A stretch of 64,000 bases of DNA from Aquitalea denitrificans (lineage in GTDB: Bacteria > Pseudomonadota > Gammaproteobacteria > Burkholderiales > Chromobacteriaceae): positions 1,178,001-1,242,000 of the forward strand of contig NZ_CP047241.1 of NCBI RefSeq assembly GCF_009856625.1, read 5' to 3'. The position numbers were made by a program, and so were the translations under genes. The notes beneath the pieces were generated by a model, which was given only the letters and a program-made list of their open reading frames with translations, did not search any database and was not told the DNA's origin. Shown in pieces: positions 24,281 through 33,040 of the stretch; positions within the stretch are counted from its first letter, which is position 1, and each line of letters starts with the position of its first letter.

Positions 24281-26284
24281 ATGAGCTATCAAGTCCTTGC
24301 CCGCAAGTGGCGTCCCAAGCGCTTTGCCGACCTCGTCGGTCAGGAGCACGTGGTGCGCGCCCTCTCCAATGCCCTGAAAGAAGAGCGGCTGCATCACGCC
24401 TATCTGCTGACCGGCACCCGCGGGGTGGGCAAGACCACCATCGCACGCATTCTGGCCAAGAGCCTGAACTGTGAGACCGGCACCACCGCCGAGCCTTGCG
24501 GTGAATGTTCCGCCTGTCGCCAGATCGATGCAGGCCGTTTTGTCGACCTGCTGGAAATCGACGCCGCCTCCAATACCGGCATCGACAATATCCGCGAAGT
24601 GCTGGAAAACGCGCAGTACGCGCCCACCTCCGGCCGCTTCAAGGTGTACATCATCGACGAAGTGCACATGCTGTCCAAGAGTGCCTTCAATGCCATGCTC
24701 AAGACGCTGGAAGAGCCGCCGGCCCACGTCAAGTTCATCCTGGCCACCACCGATCCGCAAAAAGTGCCGGTGACGGTGCTGTCGCGCTGTCTGCAGTTTT
24801 CCCTGCGCAACATGACGCCGCAGCAGGTGGCCGGCCATCTGGCCCATGTGCTGCAAGTGGAAAACGTGCCGCACGAAAGCGCCGCGCTGGCGCTGCTGGG
24901 CCGTGCCGCTGCCGGTTCCATGCGCGATGCGCTGTCGCTGCTGGACCAGGCCATTGCCTATGGCATGGGTGACGTTCGGGAAGACGGCGTGCGCGCCATG
25001 CTGGGCGCGGTGGACCGCCGCTACCTGTTTGTGTTGCTGGACGCACTGGCATCCGGTGATGGCCCGCGCCTGATGGCCGAGGCCGAACAGCTGGCGCAGC
25101 GTGGCATCGGCTTTGACAGTGTGCTGGCCGAAATGGCCGTGCTGTTGCAGCAACTGGCCATGGCGCAAACCGTACCCACGGCGATTGCCGATGACGAACC
25201 CGAACGCGAGGCATTGTTTGCGCTGGCCAGCCTGATTGGCCCGCAAGACGTGCAGCTGTACTACCAGATTGCCATTCATGGCCGCAAGGATCTGGCACTG
25301 GCCCCGGACGAGCATGCCGGTTTCAGCATGACGCTGTTGCGCATGCTGGCCTTCCATCCGGTCAACGCCCAGCCTGAGAGTGCAGCCGCGCCGCGCAGCA
25401 ATGCCGCGCCTGCCGCACATCGCCCGGCACAGGCCCCGGCCAGTGCGCCAGCGGCGGTAACTGCGGCCGAGCCGGGCACCGATGGTTCCGCGGCTGCCCG
25501 CGCCTTGCTGGCGGGCCTGGCCAATCGCAAACCGGCCAGCCGTCCGGCCGAACAGCAGGCTTCCCCGGCGGCCGACGCCGACCCGGAACCTGCGCCCCGG
25601 CCTGAGCCTGTCACACCGCCGCAAGCGTTGGTGGAGGCGGTAGCCAAACCGCAAGTTGCGCCCGCTGTCGTACAGCCGGTTGCTGTATCCGCGCCTGCTG
25701 AAGAGGCGCTTGAGGCTGAAGATCAGGCGACCGAGGCGGACAGCGAGCTGGAAACCGCCGCACCATGGGACGAAGGGGACGAAGGGGACGAAGGGGACGA
25801 AGGGGACGAAGGGGACGAGGGCGATGCCGACGATGCGCTGCCTGCCTATGCCATGGCCGAAGAAGCCGAGCTGACGGAGACGGTGGCCTATCAGTTTGAT
25901 GGCGATTGGGGCGCGCTGGTAAGCCTGTTGGGGACCAAGCTGGGCGCAGCCCGCATGCTGGCCCATAATGCAGTGCTGAAAAACTGGAGTCAGTCGCGGC
26001 TGGAGCTGGCAGTGCCGGACAGCTTCCGTCACATGGCCACGCGCGACTATCAGGAAAAACTCAAGGCCGCGCTGAGCGAGCAATTTGCTCAGCCGGTCGA
26101 ACTGGTGGTGACAATCGAGGAACTGGGGCTGGAAACACCGGCCATGCAGGGTGCCCGTCATCGTCAGGAACAACTGGCCCAGGCCCGACAATGCCTGGAA
26201 AACGATCCGGTGATCCAGCAACTGGTGCGCGAAATGGGCGCCACGCTGGTGGCGGAAACGATTCAACCTTTGCAGGAGTTGTGA
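24281..26284 (+). CDS. dnaX: DNA polymerase III tau/gamma subunit
   Basis: DnaX is the clamp-loader ATPase subunit and organises the replisome. The 667-residue product has the ATPase domain at residues 1-220 (Walker A GTRGVGKTT, zinc cysteines in 'CETGTTAEPCGECSACRQ', 'DEVHMLSKSAFNAMLKTLEEPPAHV', SRC motif 'VTVLSRCLQF'). An oligomerisation domain extends to about 365, then an Ala/Pro-rich linker and a C-terminal tau region (about 530-667). The linker contains six tandem Asp-Glu-Gly units (residues 497-514). No A-rich slippery heptamer like that of E. coli is visible, so a gamma product is not supported. ybaB begins 1 bp after the stop. Confidence 0.97.
   Translation: MSYQVLARKWRPKRFADLVGQEHVVRALSNALKEERLHHAYLLTGTRGVGKTTIARILAKSLNCETGTTAEPCGECSACRQIDAGRFVDLLEIDAASNTGIDNIREVLENAQYAPTSGRFKVYIIDEVHMLSKSAFNAMLKTLEEPPAHVKFILATTDPQKVPVTVLSRCLQFSLRNMTPQQVAGHLAHVLQVENVPHESAALALLGRAAAGSMRDALSLLDQAIAYGMGDVREDGVRAMLGAVDRRYLFVLLDALASGDGPRLMAEAEQLAQRGIGFDSVLAEMAVLLQQLAMAQTVPTAIADDEPEREALFALASLIGPQDVQLYYQIAIHGRKDLALAPDEHAGFSMTLLRMLAFHPVNAQPESAAAPRSNAAPAAHRPAQAPASAPAAVTAAEPGTDGSAAARALLAGLANRKPASRPAEQQASPAADADPEPAPRPEPVTPPQALVEAVAKPQVAPAVVQPVAVSAPAEEALEAEDQATEADSELETAAPWDEGDEGDEGDEGDEGDEGDADDALPAYAMAEEAELTETVAYQFDGDWGALVSLLGTKLGAARMLAHNAVLKNWSQSRLELAVPDSFRHMATRDYQEKLKAALSEQFAQPVELVVTIEELGLETPAMQGARHRQEQLAQARQCLENDPVIQQLVREMGATLVAETIQPLQEL
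25769..25822 (+). repeat. 9-bp tandem repeat (gacgaaggg) inside dnaX
   Basis: Five perfect copies of gacgaaggg and a sixth with two changes encode (Asp-Glu-Gly)6 in the linker between the DnaX ATPase and tau domains. Since the unit is 9 bp, copy-number changes keep the reading frame. Confidence 0.95.
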
Positions 26285-26285
26285 C

Positions 26286-26624
26286 ATGTTCGGTAAAAAC
26301 GGTATCGCTGGTCTGATGAAGCAAGCCCAGCAAATGCAGGAAAACATGAAGAAGGCACAGGAAGAGCTGGCCACGGTGGAAGTGGAAGGCCAGTCCGGTG
26401 CCGGCCTGGTGAAAATCGTCATGACCTGCGGCCACGATGTAAAGCGCGTGTCCATCGACGACAGCCTGCTGGACGATGCCAAGGAAGACAAGGAAATGCT
26501 GGAAGACCTGATTGCCGCCGCCGTCAACGACGCGGTACGCAAGGTGGAAGCCACTTCCCAGGAAAAAATGTCCGGCTTTACCAACGGCCTGAATCTGCCG
26601 GCTGGCATGAAACTGCCGTTCTGA
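26286..26624 (+). CDS. ybaB: YbaB/EbfC family nucleoid-associated protein
   Basis: A 112-residue DNA-binding protein that forms tweezer-like homodimers on the nucleoid. The family signature is complete: 'GIAGLMKQAQQMQENMKKAQEEL', 'GQSGAGLVKIVMTCGHDVKRVSIDDSLL' and 'EDLIAAAVNDAVRKVEATSQEKM'. It starts 1 bp after dnaX, the usual dnaX-ybaB-recR arrangement, interrupted here by a GFA-family gene before recR. Confidence 0.96.
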   Translation: MFGKNGIAGLMKQAQQMQENMKKAQEELATVEVEGQSGAGLVKIVMTCGHDVKRVSIDDSLLDDAKEDKEMLEDLIAAAVNDAVRKVEATSQEKMSGFTNGLNLPAGMKLPF

Positions 26625-26712
26625 GCCCGTTACCGTCCGGCGGGTGCGGCCATGCGCCGCTGCTTGCCGCTGACGGTTGATGCGTGCTGTCAATCAGACT
26701 CCGGGAGTCAGT

Positions 26713-27114
26713 ATGGAGCAGGTATTGCAAGGGCGTTGTCTATGTGGAGCGGTGCGCTATCAATGCCATGGCCGCCCCTTGAGCGTGACGTACTGTTACT
26801 GCAAGACCTGCCAGCAGGCCAGCGGCGCACCAGTGTATCTGGGGGCGCTGTACCCTGCCGGTGCCGTGCGCTGGCAAGGCAGAACCACCGCCTACCGCTC
26901 CTCGGCGCTGGGTCTGCGTCATTTCTGTGGGCAGTGCGGTTCAACCCTGTTTTATGAATGTACCGATGGCAGTGGGCGGGTGGAAATCACCGTTCCCACG
27001 CTGGAAACGCCAGCGGTATTGCGGCCTGACTGCCATGAATGGACGGCCAGTGCCATTCCCTGGTTTCACCTGGACGACGACTTGCCGCGTTACCCGCAGG
27101 GCGGGCCGGACTGA
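26713..27114 (+). CDS. GFA-family (glutathione-dependent formaldehyde-activating enzyme-like) zinc protein
   Basis: A 133-residue protein with the GFA fold. Zinc-binding cysteines appear in 'GRCLCGAVRY', 'CYCKTCQQASGAP' and 'FCGQCGSTLFYEC'. The ATG at 26713 has a CGGGAG ribosome-binding site and gives the expected N-terminus; the open frame extends 36 bp upstream. Despite the family name many members do not act on S-hydroxymethyl-glutathione, so substrate is unknown. The gene is inserted between ybaB and recR. Confidence 0.88.
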   Translation: MEQVLQGRCLCGAVRYQCHGRPLSVTYCYCKTCQQASGAPVYLGALYPAGAVRWQGRTTAYRSSALGLRHFCGQCGSTLFYECTDGSGRVEITVPTLETPAVLRPDCHEWTASAIPWFHLDDDLPRYPQGGPD

Positions 27115-27155
27115 AGCCGGCTTACCTTCCCTTATTCTTTCCTGCTTGTTTGCCG

Positions 27156-27785
27156 ATGAAAAACCCACCCGCGCTTGAACAATTGATTGCTGCCTTGAAA
27201 GTGCTGCCCGGTGTCGGCCCCAAAACCGCCCAGCGCATGGCTTTCCATTTGCTGCAACGGGACAAGACCGGGGCGGACAAGCTGGCGCGGGCGCTGGATC
27301 GGGCGCTGAACCATCTCACCCATTGCGAGCGCTGCAATACCTTCAGCGAAACCCCGCTGTGCAGCATCTGTGCCGACCCGGAGCGCAGGCCGGACCAGCT
27401 GTGCGTGGTGGAAATGCCGGCCGACCTGATGACGCTGGAGCAGGCCAAATGCTATCAGGGCCTGTATTTCGTGCTGATGGGGCGTATTTCGCCGCTGGAC
27501 AATATCGGCCCCAAGGAAGTGAATCTGGACAAGCTGATGGTGCGGGCGCTGGACGAGGTGGTGGAAGAGGTGGTGATTGCCACCAATTTCACTTCCGAGG
27601 GCGAAGTCACCGCCCACATGATTGCCGAGCTGCTCAAGGGCCGTGGCCCCAAGGTGTCGCGCATTGCGCGCGGACTGCCGGTGGGCGGAGAGCTGGAATA
27701 CGTCGACTTGAGCACGCTGGCGCAGGCCGTGTACGAACGCAAATCGCTGACCGCCCAGTCCGACCCGTCCACCCCGCCGGGCTGA
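27156..27785 (+). CDS. recR: Recombination mediator RecR
   Basis: RecR works with RecO (RecFOR pathway) to load RecA at gaps. The 209-residue protein contains the helix-hairpin-helix ('ALKVLPGVGPKTAQRMAFHLL'), the Cys4 zinc finger (CERCNTFSETPLCSIC), the Toprim domain ('LCVVEMPADLMTLEQ') and the C-terminal Walker-like 'GLPVGGELEYVD'. The start at MKNPPALEQL is supported by homology; about 10 extra residues at the C-terminus compared with typical RecR. Confidence 0.96.
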   Translation: MKNPPALEQLIAALKVLPGVGPKTAQRMAFHLLQRDKTGADKLARALDRALNHLTHCERCNTFSETPLCSICADPERRPDQLCVVEMPADLMTLEQAKCYQGLYFVLMGRISPLDNIGPKEVNLDKLMVRALDEVVEEVVIATNFTSEGEVTAHMIAELLKGRGPKVSRIARGLPVGGELEYVDLSTLAQAVYERKSLTAQSDPSTPPG

Positions 27786-27803
27786 GCGTTACGGCAAGCG
27801 CTG

Positions 27804-29183
27804 TCACTCCATGGCTTGCCGCAGCAGTGCGCCTAACAGGGCAACCCCTTCGCGCTGGTGCAGCGGGTCGAAAAAGCTGAAGTTCAGCCGCAAGGCATTG
27901 GCCGCGACCGGGTGCGGGTAGAACAGCGTGGCCGGCGCATAATGTATGCCCTGTTCGATGGCCAGCGGCAGCAAGGCCGCACAGTCCAGCCCTTCCGGCA
28001 ACACCACCCACTGGAAATAGCCGCCTTCGGCGCGCAGCAGACGGCTGCCCACCGGGAAACTCTCCATGATTTGCTGCACCATGGCATCGCGCCGCTGCCG
28101 CAGGCTGGCGCGCAGCCGCGTCAGCATGTCGCCGTGCTGGCCGGTGGACAACAGCCGTGCCAGCGCCATCTGGCTGGGCAAGGGCGTGCCCAGCGAGCTG
28201 CACAGCTTCAGCCCGCGTACGGTGTCGCTCAAGCGCCCGGCCGCAATCCAGCCTACCCGATAGCCCGGTGCCAGCGATTTGCTGAAGGAAGAACAGTGCA
28301 ACACCGTACCGCTGCGATCAAAGGCCTTGAGCGGGCTGGCCCCCTGCTTGCCGAAGTACAGTTCGCGGTAGGTGTCGTCCTCGATGATGCACACCCGGTA
28401 TTGCTCGGCCAGCGCCACCAGTGCGCGCTTTTGCGCTTCCGGCATGATCAGGCCGGTGGGGTGCTGGAAATTGGCCATCAGCACGATGCCGGCCGGGCGC
28501 TGCTCACGCAGCATGTCCTCCAGTGCATTCAGGTCCAGGCTGCCTTGCTCGGACAGTGCCGCCGGCAGGATGGCAATGCCCAGATGGCGCAGCTGTTCCA
28601 GCGCAGCTGGGAAGGCGGGGGTGACCACTACCATGCTCTGGCTGCCGGAGGCACTGACTGCGGCGCGCATGGCCAGGGTGAGTGCTTCCATGCCACCGCA
28701 GGTAATCAGCAGCTCGTCCCCGGCCAGTGCAATGCCCTGACTCAGATAATGCAGCCCCAGCTCGCGGCGCAGGCCGTCAAAGCCCTCCAGCGGTGTGCTG
28801 GACAGGGCGTCGCGGTAATCCTGCAAGGCGCGGCCCAGCGCCCGGTTCATCGGCGTGGTGTTGATCAGCGCCGGGTTGATGAAGGGGCAGCCCCAGGGCA
28901 TGGGCAGGGCGGTGGTCAGGTGTTCCATGCGCAGGGTCTGCGGGGCAGCGGCTTCGGCTGGTGCCGTGCGCGTTGCCGGTGGACACACGCGGAAGCCGGA
29001 GCGCGGCAGCGCCTGCAGCAAGCCCTGCCGCTCCAGCTCGGCATAAGCGCGCTGGGCGGTGGTGAGGCTGACGGCATGGTCCTGGCATAGCTGGCGCAAG
29101 GAGGGCATGCGGTCACCGGCGCGCAGCTGTCCCTGTTCGATGGCGTGGCGGAACAACTGTGCCAGTTGCTGGGTTTTGCTCAT
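27804..29183 (-). CDS. MocR-type regulator (GntR winged helix fused to PLP aminotransferase fold)
   Basis: A 459-residue chimeric regulator. Residues 1-70 are a GntR winged helix ('GQLRAGDRMPSLRQLCQDHAVSLTTAQRAYAELERQGLL'), and residues about 100-455 are a type I aminotransferase domain with the PLP-binding Lys in 'SFSKSLAPGYRVGW' and the 'NFQHPTGLIM' and 'EDDTYRELYF' motifs. MocR proteins sense PLP or amino-containing ligands. The gene follows ccoG by 26 bp on the same strand and converges with recR. The target operon is not evident in the window. Confidence 0.92.
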   Translation of the reverse strand: MSKTQQLAQLFRHAIEQGQLRAGDRMPSLRQLCQDHAVSLTTAQRAYAELERQGLLQALPRSGFRVCPPATRTAPAEAAAPQTLRMEHLTTALPMPWGCPFINPALINTTPMNRALGRALQDYRDALSSTPLEGFDGLRRELGLHYLSQGIALAGDELLITCGGMEALTLAMRAAVSASGSQSMVVVTPAFPAALEQLRHLGIAILPAALSEQGSLDLNALEDMLREQRPAGIVLMANFQHPTGLIMPEAQKRALVALAEQYRVCIIEDDTYRELYFGKQGASPLKAFDRSGTVLHCSSFSKSLAPGYRVGWIAAGRLSDTVRGLKLCSSLGTPLPSQMALARLLSTGQHGDMLTRLRASLRQRRDAMVQQIMESFPVGSRLLRAEGGYFQWVVLPEGLDCAALLPLAIEQGIHYAPATLFYPHPVAANALRLNFSFFDPLHQREGVALLGALLRQAME

Positions 29184-29209
29184 GGATACGGGGCTCGCAA
29201 ATGAGGGCG

Positions 29210-30550
29210 TTACTCGCCGATAAAGCTGCTTTTTTCATGTAGCACATGGCCGGGCTGATCCAGCGAGCGGATGATGAAGCGGATATCGTTGGCACCACGG
29301 GCAGCATTCTGTGGTTCAACCTGTACCCGCAACCCTATGGTTTCGGTAGCGGTGGCTGCCAGTGCAATCTGTTCGCCGGCATGAGCCAGCCGGATGCCGG
29401 GCAGTCCTTCCACGCTGATGGCAAAGCGCTGGGCAGTTTCGCTGCTGTTGATCAGCCGCACACTATAGCTGTTTTCCAGCCAGCCATCGTCGGTTTCCCT
29501 GACCAGGCTGGCGCGGTCGCGCAGGATGTCGGCCTTGAACGGCAGCCGCTGGGTAAAGCTGAACACCGACAGGCCGATGATGCCCAGCAGCAGGCTGCTG
29601 TAAAACAGCACGCGTGGGCGCTGCCATGCCGGTTTGCCATTGCTCTTGCCTTCCAGTGCGGCCTCGCTGGTGTAGCGGATCAGCCCGCGCGGGGCGTGCA
29701 GCTGGTCCATCACCTGATCGCAAGCATCGATGCAGGCTGCGCAGCCTATGCACTCGTATTGCAGGCCGTTGCGGATGTCGATGCCGGTAGGGCAGACCTG
29801 CACGCAGATGCCGCAGTCGATGCAGCCGCCGGCGGATTTGTCGGCCTGTTTGCCACGTGGCTCGCCACGGCGGGCATCGTAGGAAATGATCAGCGTGTCG
29901 CGGTCGAACATCGCGCCCTGAAAACGGGCATAGGGGCACATATGACTGCACACTTTTTCCCGTAACAGCGCCGCCAGCAAATAGGTGAAGGCCGCGTAGA
30001 ACAGTATCCAGAAGACTTCCCATGGCCCGGCCTGGCCCTGCCACAGATTGGCGGCCAACTCGCCTGCCGGGGCAAAGTAGGCCACCAGGGAAAAGCCGGT
30101 CCACAGCGAAAACAGCAGCATCAGGCCATGGGCAGCGCTCAGACGCAGCAGCTTGGCGGCAGAGGCCGGGGCGGCGTCCAGCTTGCGCCTGGCCCTGTGG
30201 TCGCCCAGCACCAGTCGCTCTATCCACAGCATGATCTGGGTATACACCGTTTGCGGACAGGAATAGCCGCACCACAGTCGGCCCGCCAGCGTGGTCCACC
30301 AGAACAGGCCAAGCGCGCTCACCACCAGCACGGCAGCCAGATAGACAAAGTCCTCCGGCCAGAAGCTGGCACCAAATACGAAGAACAGATGGCGCTCCAG
30401 GTCGAACAGCACGGCCTGGCGCTGATTCCACTGCAGCCAGGGCAGGCCGAGGAAAACCAGCTGGGTGAGGATCACCAGTGCCACGCGGATATTGTTGAAA
30501 CGGCCGCTGGTCAGGCGCGGGTAAATCTTGATGGGGACGGGCTGGGTCAT
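29210..30550 (-). CDS. ccoG: Cytochrome c oxidase accessory protein CcoG (FixG/RdxA)
   Basis: CcoG is a membrane-bound iron-sulfur protein needed for copper reduction during cbb3 oxidase assembly. The 446-residue protein has about five transmembrane helices (near 20-40, 75-97, 140-165, 180-200 and 320-345) with a cytoplasmic double 4Fe-4S ferredoxin domain between them ('GGCIDCGICVQVCPTGIDI' and 'ECIGCAACIDACD'). The C-terminal Ig-like domain lies after about residue 345. No ccoNOQP or ccoI genes are adjacent, so it is separated from the oxidase operon. It is probably co-transcribed with the MocR gene. Confidence 0.95.
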   Translation of the reverse strand: MTQPVPIKIYPRLTSGRFNNIRVALVILTQLVFLGLPWLQWNQRQAVLFDLERHLFFVFGASFWPEDFVYLAAVLVVSALGLFWWTTLAGRLWCGYSCPQTVYTQIMLWIERLVLGDHRARRKLDAAPASAAKLLRLSAAHGLMLLFSLWTGFSLVAYFAPAGELAANLWQGQAGPWEVFWILFYAAFTYLLAALLREKVCSHMCPYARFQGAMFDRDTLIISYDARRGEPRGKQADKSAGGCIDCGICVQVCPTGIDIRNGLQYECIGCAACIDACDQVMDQLHAPRGLIRYTSEAALEGKSNGKPAWQRPRVLFYSSLLLGIIGLSVFSFTQRLPFKADILRDRASLVRETDDGWLENSYSVRLINSSETAQRFAISVEGLPGIRLAHAGEQIALAATATETIGLRVQVEPQNAARGANDIRFIIRSLDQPGHVLHEKSSFIGE

Positions 30551-30751
30551 GGTGCGGAGTCCGGTAAGATAACCCGCCCTTTTTAGGCGCTGTCACCATG
30601 ACAGACAATGCACAGATCCGGCTGTATTTATCAGTACAGATTGCGAATTGTCTTTTTTATTCAATGACTTAATTTGCTGTGCATTGAGATGGAGCTAAGG
30701 CTGATGCATACAGATACGGTACAGATGCTTGCGCCAGATCAAATAGCTGGC

Positions 30752-31381
30752 CTAGCGCGACAGCTGGGGAAACAGGCGGTACAGGCCATCGACGATGATT
30801 TCCACTGACACCGCCGCCAGCAGCATGCCCATCACTCGGTTGACGATATTGATGCCGGTCTGGCCCAGCAGGCGGCTGATGGGCGAGGCCAGCACCAGCG
30901 CGCCATAGCAGGTAATGGCTACCAGCAGGCTGCTGATCAGCAGATACACCACCTGCACCCAGGAATGGGCGGTGGAGGCATAAATGATGACGGTGGAAAT
31001 GGTGCCGGGGCCGGTGAGCAGCGGAATGGCCATCGGCACCACCGCGATATTGGTTTTGGCCTCGGCCTCGGACTGCTCTTCCTTGGTGGTTTTGGTGGGG
31101 GCCGGTTTGGCATTCATCAACGCAATGGCAATCAGCATTACCAGCAAGCCACCACCTACCTGGAAAGAGCCGATGCTGATGCCCAGAAAGCGCAGCAGGG
31201 TTTCGCCCACCACGGCAAACAGGCATAGCACCACCGCTACCGCCAGCGTGGTGGTCTTGGCGATGCGCTTGCGTTCCAGCTGACTGGAGGTGGGCGTCAG
31301 GCTGATGAAGATGGGAATGGCACCCAGCGGATTGACCAGCACCAGCAGGGCGACAAAGATTTTGGCGATTTCGAGTTCCAT
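30752..31381 (-). CDS. MarC/YhgN-family membrane protein
   Basis: A 209-residue protein with six transmembrane segments and the family motifs 'FVALLVLVNPLGAIPIFISLTP' at the start and 'PMAIPLLTGPGTISTVIIYAS' in the middle. A short acidic loop (EEQSEAEAKT) separates the two halves. MarC proteins are inner-membrane proteins of unknown substrate; the name reflects proximity to mar in E. coli, not drug transport. The gene appears monocistronic. Confidence 0.9.
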   Translation of the reverse strand: MELEIAKIFVALLVLVNPLGAIPIFISLTPTSSQLERKRIAKTTTLAVAVVLCLFAVVGETLLRFLGISIGSFQVGGGLLVMLIAIALMNAKPAPTKTTKEEQSEAEAKTNIAVVPMAIPLLTGPGTISTVIIYASTAHSWVQVVYLLISSLLVAITCYGALVLASPISRLLGQTGINIVNRVMGMLLAAVSVEIIVDGLYRLFPQLSR

Positions 31382-31549
31382 GGTGGACCCATGCTAGGTG
31401 AAAGCTGTTGCGCTGGCATTCAGCGGCGGGACATAAAGCTGCAGGCTTGCGCCAGCGCGTGCCATGGTGCGGCTTGCCGCATGGCTGCAGCCTGGCAGGG
31501 TCATGAGCAGGCCCGAAGTGGGCCTGTCGTAAGCGCCTTGCTGCAATAC

Positions 31550-32680
31550 TCAGGACAGCAGCAGTTTTTCCAGCGTGCGCTGGTAAATTTCTGCCAGCGG
31601 TTCCAGATGCGCCACTTCCACACATTCGTTCAGCTTGTGAATGGTGGCGTTGACCGGGCCAAACTCCACCAGCTCGCGCGCAATGCGCTTGATGAAGCGG
31701 CCATCGGAGGTGCCGCCGGTGGTGGACAGTTCGGCGCTATGGCCGGTGACCTGGTAGATGGCTTCGCCCAGCGCATCGGTGAGTGCGCCCGGCGCGGTGA
31801 TGAAGGGCATGCCGGACAAGGACCAGTGTAGCTCGTAGCCCAGGCCATGCTTGTCCAGAATGGCATGCACCCGGTCTTTCAGCGACTCCACCGAGCTTTC
31901 CGGGCTGAAGCGGAAGTTGAAGCGGATTTCACACAGGCCGGGAATGATGTTGACCGCACCGGTACCGGCGTGGATGTTGGACACCTGCCAGCTGGTGGGC
32001 GGGAAGAAGTCATTGCCCTGGTCCCATTCGGCGGCAGCCAGTTCGGCCAGCGCCGGTGCCATCAGGTGGATGGGGTTTTTGGCCAGATGCGGGTAGGCAA
32101 TATGGCCCTGAATACCGTGAATCACCAGACGTCCGGACAGCGAACCACGGCGGCCATTCTTGATGGTGTCGCCCAGCTTCTGGTCGGAAGTCGGTTCGCC
32201 GACAATGCAGTAGTCAATCAGCTCGCCACGCGCTTCCAGCGCATCCACCACCTTGACCGAACCATCCACTGCCACGCCTTCCTCATCAGAGGTCAGTAGC
32301 AGGGCAATGCTGCCGGGGTGGTCCGGATGGGCTGTGACAAAGGCTTCAATCGCGGTGATGAAGGCAGCCAGCGAGGCTTTCATGTCGGCGGCACCACGAC
32401 CATACAGCAGGCCGTTACGCTCACGCGGTTCAAACGGCGGGCTGTCCCATTGCTCTACCGGACCGCTGGGCACCACATCGGTGTGGCCGGCAAAGCACAG
32501 CAGCGGGCCGCTGTTGCCACGGCGGGCCCACAGATTGTCCACTTCGCCAAAGCGCATGGGTTCGATGACAAAGCCCAGTGCATGCAGGCGCTCGGCCAAC
32601 AGTTGTTGGCAGCCGGCATCGTAAGGCGTGACGGAGTCGCGGCGTATCAGTTCGCAGGTCAGCTCCAGCGTCTTGCTCAT
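31550..32680 (-). CDS. dapE: Succinyl-diaminopimelate desuccinylase
   Basis: DapE removes succinate from N-succinyl-LL-diaminopimelate in the lysine/peptidoglycan pathway. The 376-residue zinc metallopeptidase has metal-ligand motifs 'FAGHTDVVPSG', 'GRGAADMKASLAAF', 'TSDEEGVAVDG' and 'CIVGEPTSD', with the C-terminal 'TTGGTSDGRF'. The ATG at 32680 overlaps the stop codon of the ArsC/Spx-like gene (ATGA), so translation is coupled. dapD is not in the window. Confidence 0.97.
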   Translation of the reverse strand: MSKTLELTCELIRRDSVTPYDAGCQQLLAERLHALGFVIEPMRFGEVDNLWARRGNSGPLLCFAGHTDVVPSGPVEQWDSPPFEPRERNGLLYGRGAADMKASLAAFITAIEAFVTAHPDHPGSIALLLTSDEEGVAVDGSVKVVDALEARGELIDYCIVGEPTSDQKLGDTIKNGRRGSLSGRLVIHGIQGHIAYPHLAKNPIHLMAPALAELAAAEWDQGNDFFPPTSWQVSNIHAGTGAVNIIPGLCEIRFNFRFSPESSVESLKDRVHAILDKHGLGYELHWSLSGMPFITAPGALTDALGEAIYQVTGHSAELSTTGGTSDGRFIKRIARELVEFGPVNATIHKLNECVEVAHLEPLAEIYQRTLEKLLLS

Positions 32681-33027
32681 GCGCTGAACTCCTCGTTCCA
32701 TGCGGCTTCGTTGAAGCCAACGCTGGTCTTGCCTGGGCGCTCCAGTACCGGGCGCTTGATGATGGAAGGCTGCGCCTGCAGCACGACAATGGCACCGGCC
32801 GGCGTGGCCGCCTGGGCTTTGAGTTCGTCGGACAGGCCGCGCCAGGTGGTGCCCTGGCGATTGATCAGCTTGTCCAGACCCACGGCGTCAATCCAGGCCT
32901 GCAGCTGTTCGGTGCTGACGCCCTGTTTTTTGAAGTCGTGGAAGGCAAAGTCGATGTGATGATCGGTCAGCCACTGGCGGGCTTTTTTGACCGTGTTGCA
33001 GTTGGGGATGCCGTAGAGGGTGATCAT
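32677..33027 (-). CDS. ArsC/Spx-family thioredoxin-fold protein (YffB-like)
   Basis: A 116-residue member of the ArsC/Spx fold: 'MITLYGIPNCNTVKKARQWL' places the conserved Cys near residue 10, and 'VSTEQLQAWIDAVG' and 'PSIIKRPVLE' follow. The Arg triad of arsenate reductases is not clearly complete, so it resembles YffB, a small protein of unclear function found next to dapE in many proteobacteria. The start at MITLYG is preferred over a longer in-frame ATG at 33066 that overlaps pilU. It overlaps dapE by 4 bp and follows pilU by 13 bp. Confidence 0.9.
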   Translation of the reverse strand: MITLYGIPNCNTVKKARQWLTDHHIDFAFHDFKKQGVSTEQLQAWIDAVGLDKLINRQGTTWRGLSDELKAQAATPAGAIVVLQAQPSIIKRPVLERPGKTSVGFNEAAWNEEFSA

Positions 33028-33040
33028 GTTGTGTGCTTGC

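Noticed and set aside
24266..26608. 780-codon open frame on the minus strand
   Set aside because: Antisense to dnaX and ybaB, both of which are certain; no domain recognised.
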